From assembly GCA_026461645.1 (NCBI GenBank), contig JAPJMP010000164.1, positions 1-5,971 of the forward strand: a DNA stretch of 5,971 nucleotides. The letters are read 5' to 3'. The notes below the pieces were generated by a model, which was not told the origin of the DNA, made no database searches, and worked only from the letters and a program-made list of their open reading frames with translations. Source of the stretch: Burkholderiales bacterium. GTDB taxonomy: Bacteria > Pseudomonadota > Gammaproteobacteria > Burkholderiales > UBA11063. The position numbers were made by a program, and so were the translations under genes. Positions 5,943 to 5,971 of this stretch are shown piece after piece (positions within the stretch are counted from its first letter, which is position 1; the number at the start of each line of letters is the position of its first letter).

Positions 5943-5971
5943 ATGAAAAAAATATTGCACATACTTTTAAT
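5943..5971 (+). CDS. Start of next gene, probably exported (partial)
   Basis: ATG AAA AAA ATA TTG CAC ATA CTT TTA: MKKILHILL, nine codons before the window ends. GGTGA at 5931-5935 lies seven bases upstream and overlaps the stop codon of the TraN-like gene, the same coupling pattern as at 2472. A basic start followed by a hydrophobic run is typical of a Sec signal peptide or membrane anchor. Identity cannot be judged. In F-like systems traF or trbC would be reasonable neighbours, but that is only context. Confidence 0.6.

Overview
This 5,971-base window is AT-rich (about one third G+C by eye). Every gene lies on the + strand and the genes are tightly packed. It reads as part of a conjugation / type IV secretion (T4SS) gene cluster of a Gram-negative bacterium. 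The Gram-negative assignment rests on a periplasmic DsbC-like isomerase, a DsbA-like oxidase, a lipoprotein with an outer-membrane type sorting signal, and a TraN-like outer-membrane mating protein. F-type (MPF_F) features and low G+C suggest an AT-rich gammaproteobacterium (for example the Legionella/Francisella/Piscirickettsia area) or a mobile element resident in one. I cannot fix the genus from the sequence.

Layout. Positions 1-1537 hold the 3' part of a TraD/VirD4-type coupling ATPase; its reading frame is open to the left edge, so the gene starts outside the window. An 80-base gap follows (1538-1617) with a good sigma70-type promoter (TTTACA, 17 bases, TACAAT, with an extended -10 TG) and a small inverted repeat over the -35. 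From 1618 there is an apparent operon: a DsbC-like disulfide isomerase (1618-2469), a short membrane-anchored protein resembling a cut-down TraB/VirB10 beta-barrel domain (2472-2996), a small single-pass membrane protein of unknown function (3003-3356), a DsbA-like thioredoxin-fold oxidase (3337-3858), a cysteine-paired lipoprotein (3861-4826), a TraN-like cysteine-rich exported protein (4844-5935), and the first nine codons of a further gene, probably exported (5943 on).

How it fits together. The ATPase would bring DNA or protein substrate to the secretion channel at the inner membrane. The other products are predicted to be exported or anchored facing the periplasm. Two of them (the lipoprotein and the TraN-like protein) are rich in paired cysteines, which gives the co-transcribed DsbA-like oxidase and DsbC-like isomerase obvious clients. 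The small TraB-like protein appears to keep the VirB10 beta-domain core but lacks room for the outer-membrane helical antenna. This is the most unusual thing here. The gene order differs from the classical F order as I know it (traL-E-K-B-V-C-W-U-trbC-N-F-H-G), so this may be a divergent or accessory section of an F-like system. No RNA genes, insertion sequences, CRISPR arrays or clear terminators were seen.
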